Positions 46,601 through 48,218 of a stretch of 48,218 bases of DNA are shown here, piece after piece. Both the position numbers and the translations under genes were made by a program. Position 1 is the stretch's first letter. The number at the start of each line of letters is the position of its first letter. The DNA lies in contig DFYK01000104.1 in assembly GCA_002383605.1 (NCBI GenBank), positions 9,195 through 57,412 on the forward strand. The letters are read 5' to 3'. The stretch comes from Proteiniphilum sp. UBA4084 (lineage in GTDB: Bacteria > Bacteroidota > Bacteroidia > Bacteroidales > Dysgonomonadaceae). Below the pieces are notes generated by a model that was not told the origin of the DNA, ran no database searches, and worked only from the letters and a program-made list of their open reading frames with translations.

Positions 46601-47177
46601 GCTCGACACCGAGGTGTACTCCAACACCGGCGGCCAGGCATCCAAATCCACCCCGCGCGCGGCAGTGGCTAAATTCGCGGCCAACGGTAAAGGCCTGCCC
46701 AAGAAAGACCTGGGCATGATCGCCATGGCTTACGGGTATGTGTATGTCGCCAAAGTTGCCATGGGCTCCAACGATGCCCAGACTCTGCGCGCCTTCCTCG
46801 AAGCAGATGCCTACGAAGGACCGTCCCTGATCATCGCTTACAGCCACTGTATCGCCCACGGTATCGATATGCGCAAAGGCCTCGAACAGCAGAAGAACGC
46901 GGTTGCCAGCGGCATCTGGCCGTTGTTCCGCTACAACCCGACCTTGATCGATGAGGGCAAAAATCCGCTGAAGATCGACTCGCGTGACCCCAGTATTTCT
47001 GTGGAAGATTACGCATACAATGAGACCCGGTACCGCATGCTCCTGCAGAGCGACGAAGCACGGGCGGAAATGCTAATGAAGCAAGCCCGCAGTGATGTGG
47101 ACAAACGCTGGAACCTCTACCGCCAGATGGCTGAGATCGAATACAAAGCCGCAGAGGCCCAGAAAACAGAAGAGTAA
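43626..47177 (+). CDS. nifJ: Pyruvate:ferredoxin (flavodoxin) oxidoreductase, apparently chimeric at its 3' end
   Basis: Oxidatively decarboxylates pyruvate to acetyl-CoA and CO2, reducing ferredoxin; central to anaerobic fermentation. 1183 residues, full-length single-chain type. The N-terminal domain has the GNQAAAHIAYMFSE and YPITPSSTMAE signature. Two 4Fe-4S clusters are in CIQCNQCAYVCP (~687) and CLGCGNCADVCP (~743), a further cluster cysteine pair in GACSGCGETPY (~813), and the thiamine diphosphate motif GDGWAYDIGFGG at ~964-976. Near 46,560-46,660 the codon use changes, and the remaining ~170 residues (SHCIAHGIDMRKGLEQQKN, GIWPLFRYNP) differ from the Bacteroidales form I know. The reading frame is intact across the junction. 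No Shine-Dalgarno at its start. Confidence 0.95.
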   Translation: MTKKKNYLTCDGNQAAAHIAYMFSEVAAIYPITPSSTMAEYVDEWAAAGRKNIFGQPVFVQEMQSEAGAAGAMHGSLQAGALTTTFTASQGLLLMLPNMYKMAGELLPGVFHVSARALASHALSIFGDQQDVMAARPTGFALFATGSVQEVMDLAAVAHLAAIESRVPFLHFFDGFRTSHEIQKIEALSNDDLAPLINQEALKAFRDRALSPDAPVTRGTAQNDDIYFQAREASNPFYDAVPDIVEKYLQKLAVVTGRKYGLFDYYGDPEAERVIIAMGSVTETIREVVDHLTAQGEKVGVIAVHLYRPFKASAFLSAMPATVKRVAVLDRTKEPGATGQPLYLDVKNCYYGMENAPEIVGGIYGLSSKDTTPSQIISVFDNLSMAMPKNDFTIGIVDDVTFKSLPVQEEVSMDETTYEAKFYGLGSDGTVGANKNSIKIIGDNTDKYVQAYFAYDSKKSGGFTCSHLRFGDNAIRSTYLVNTPNFVACHVPAYLYLYDVPAGLKKNGTFLLNSLWPKEEVANHLPDHVKRYFAENNIRLYIINATAIAEEIGLGNRTNTILQSAFFKISNVIPYDLAVEQMKKFIVKSYGKKGEEVVKMNYAAVDRGGEVEQVDVPAAWATLQVAADTADDAPEFIQKVVKPVLAQGGYNLPVSAFCGREDGTWEMGTTTYEKRGVAVNVPVWHPENCIQCNQCAYVCPHATIRPFMLDEEEVKGVGEGVEILKAQGKQFAGMGFRIQVDVLDCLGCGNCADVCPGKKGVNALEMVPIATQFDNQQNWDYMVKNVSNKAHLVDVKMNVKNSQFAKPLFEFSGACSGCGETPYIKLITQLYGDRMMIANATGCSSIYGASAPATPYTKNEEGKGPAWANSLFEDNAEFGYGFVIANTSMRNHLQELMQQGLQSDTFSDEQKTLFQQWIDHREDTDESKRVSEQIVSTLSGSDNKIAHEILSMEKYLAKKSIWVFGGDGWAYDIGFGGLDHVLAGGQDINVLVLDTEVYSNTGGQASKSTPRAAVAKFAANGKGLPKKDLGMIAMAYGYVYVAKVAMGSNDAQTLRAFLEADAYEGPSLIIAYSHCIAHGIDMRKGLEQQKNAVASGIWPLFRYNPTLIDEGKNPLKIDSRDPSISVEDYAYNETRYRMLLQSDEARAEMLMKQARSDVDKRWNLYRQMAEIEYKAAEAQKTEE
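46560..46660. other. Putative junction between host and foreign sequence inside nifJ
   Basis: The segment encodes the most conserved part of NifJ (LDTEVYSNTGGQASKSTP). By hand count, roughly 29 Arg codons before it use CGT 9, CGC 9, CGG 6 and AGA/AGG 5. The 24 Arg codons after it (rest of nifJ plus the next gene) use CGC 13, CGG 8, CGT 2 and AGG 1. The next gene also has a strong Shine-Dalgarno site. The exact breakpoint cannot be fixed because the region is conserved. Confidence 0.65.
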
Positions 47178-47178
47178 C

Positions 47179-47185
47179 AGGAGGG
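47179..47185 (+). promoter_or_regulatory. Strong Shine-Dalgarno site of the DHOD-like gene
   Basis: AGGAGGG ending 4-5 bases before the ATG at 47190, perfectly complementary to the anti-SD. Other start codons in this window lack such a site, as expected for Bacteroidetes. Confidence 0.85.
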
Positions 47186-47189
47186 CAGA

Positions 47190-48191
47190 ATGGTAGACCT
47201 GAGCACAAAGTACCTTGGGTTGAACCTGAAAAACCCCATAGTTGCATCATCTTCGCCTTTATCCAAAAAGGTGGAGAATGCCAAACGCCTGGAAGATGCC
47301 GGCGCGGCAGCGGTTGTCATGTACTCGCTCTTCGAGGAGCAGATTACACATGAAAGCACTGCGCTGGACCATTTCCTGAACCGGGGCACAGAATCTTATG
47401 CAGAAGCCCTGACCTACTTCCCGGAGATGGAACACTATTATGTGGGTCCAGAACGGTATCTCGAACTGATCCAGAGCCTGAAAAAGGTTCTGGAAATCCC
47501 TGTGATCGGCAGCCTGAACGGCGTTTCAGCCGGCGGGTGGATCAACTATGCCCGCAAGATCGAACAAGCCGGTGCTGATGCGCTCGAATTGAACATTTAT
47601 TCGCTCCCTACCGATCCGGAAGTGCCCGGTAACCAGGTCGAAGACGAGTATATCAGCCTGGTTGCCAGCATCCGCAAAGAGATCAGCATTCCGTTATCCA
47701 TCAAGCTCAGCCCTTACTTTTCGTCGCTGGCGCACTTTGCCAGCAGGATGGTGAAAGCCGGCGCAAATGGGCTCACTTTATTCAACCGGTTCTACCAGCC
47801 AGATATCGATATTGACCAGCTCGAGGTGGTGCCCGACCTTGTCCTGAGCGACCCGGGCGACATGCGCCTGCCCTTGCGCTGGGTGGCAATCCTGAATGGC
47901 CGGCTGGATGCAGACCTGGCACTTTCCTCCGGGGTCCATTCCGGGGAAGATATCCTCAAGGCTGTCATGGCTGGTGCCAACGCGGTTATGCTCACCTCCG
48001 AGCTTCTGCGTAGCGGCCCAGGCCGGACCCAGGAAGTACTGGATGAAGTGAAAGCGCTAATGGTAAAACTGGAGTACGAATCCATCACCCAGATGCACGG
48101 AAGCATGAGCCAGAAATCTGTGGCTGACCCGGCTGCCTTTGAACGGGCGTACTACATGAAAACACTGACCTCTTTCGATAATAAACTGTAG
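47190..48191 (+). CDS. Dihydroorotate dehydrogenase-like FMN protein
   Basis: 333 residues with an FMN-binding TIM barrel of the dihydroorotate dehydrogenase superfamily. Visible features: LSTKYLGLNLKNPIVASSSPLS at the start (first barrel strand), ADALELNIYSLP with the Asn of the phosphate/substrate region, SIPLSIKLSPYFSSL with the FMN-contacting Lys, and the late glycine/phosphate motif SSGVHSGEDILKAVMAGANAVML. It is not a normal PyrD: members of this subgroup are commonly found beside nifJ and annotated only as DHOD-like, and their reaction is unknown. It starts 12 bases after nifJ with a canonical Shine-Dalgarno site and shares the foreign codon pattern of the nifJ end. The window ends 27 bases after its stop. 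Confidence 0.88.
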   Translation: MVDLSTKYLGLNLKNPIVASSSPLSKKVENAKRLEDAGAAAVVMYSLFEEQITHESTALDHFLNRGTESYAEALTYFPEMEHYYVGPERYLELIQSLKKVLEIPVIGSLNGVSAGGWINYARKIEQAGADALELNIYSLPTDPEVPGNQVEDEYISLVASIRKEISIPLSIKLSPYFSSLAHFASRMVKAGANGLTLFNRFYQPDIDIDQLEVVPDLVLSDPGDMRLPLRWVAILNGRLDADLALSSGVHSGEDILKAVMAGANAVMLTSELLRSGPGRTQEVLDEVKALMVKLEYESITQMHGSMSQKSVADPAAFERAYYMKTLTSFDNKL

Positions 48192-48218
48192 AATACAACC
48201 AGGAAAACATAGTAAAAA

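Noticed and set aside
47190..48191. Standard dihydroorotate dehydrogenase PyrD
   Set aside because: Gene context beside nifJ and the divergent sequence fit the DHOD-like subgroup, so no pyrD symbol is given.

Overview
The window looks like a chromosomal contig from an anaerobic Bacteroidales bacterium; a Dysgonomonadaceae/Porphyromonadaceae-like member is my inference. Evidence: a SusC/SusD pair, Bacteroidetes-type families (DUF1573, thioester-less alpha-2-macroglobulin, receiver/PEP-synthase fusion), start codons almost never preceded by a Shine-Dalgarno sequence, and repeated matches to the Bacteroidetes sigma-ABfr -7 box (TAnnTTTG) upstream of genes. The content is mostly core housekeeping. 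I saw no prophage, insertion sequence, CRISPR array or rRNA. No gene-free stretch exceeds about 300 bases; the longest is 8296-8570.

Layout: (1) 1-2777: the end of ftsA, ftsZ, yqeY, and a small secreted protein on the minus strand. (2) 2940-8295: a SusD lipoprotein and a SusC TonB-dependent transporter, the latter broken by one in-frame TAA. (3) 8571-12923: minus-strand ftsK, lolA-like and trxB. (4) 13104-17555: minus-strand tpx, uvrA and a lytic transglycosylase. (5) 17735-28406: plus-strand receiver/PEP-synthase-like fusion, a 1961-residue alpha-2-macroglobulin-like protein, a DUF1573 protein and the MeaB GTPase. (6) 28472-31872: a tRNA-Glu(CTC) that is easy to overlook, then yebC and pheT on the minus strand. 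(7) 32087-36917: an SNF2-family helicase, pgk and an OsmC-family protein. (8) 37129-43398: type I asparaginase, then a trehalose/osmotic module made of a GH15 trehalase-like enzyme, an MscS channel and a fused trehalose-6-phosphate synthase/phosphatase. (9) 43626-48191: nifJ (pyruvate:ferredoxin oxidoreductase) followed by a dihydroorotate-dehydrogenase-like protein.

The last ~1.6 kb is the most suspicious part. Around 46,560-46,660, inside the most conserved stretch of nifJ, codon use changes and the protein stops looking like a Bacteroidales NifJ. The next gene has a textbook AGGAGG ribosome binding site, seen nowhere else at a gene start here. I read this as a foreign tail, either a chimeric metagenome assembly or a homologous gene replacement, probably from a Chloroflexi/Anaerolineae-like or other Shine-Dalgarno-using organism.

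Candidates for poorly described biology are the tandem-receiver/PEP-synthase fusion with its own conserved C-terminal domain, the alpha-2-macroglobulin with a SusC-like VVVGY motif, and the compact trehalose synthesis/hydrolysis/mechanosensitive-channel locus. Promoter, terminator and tRNA calls were made by eye from sequence patterns.
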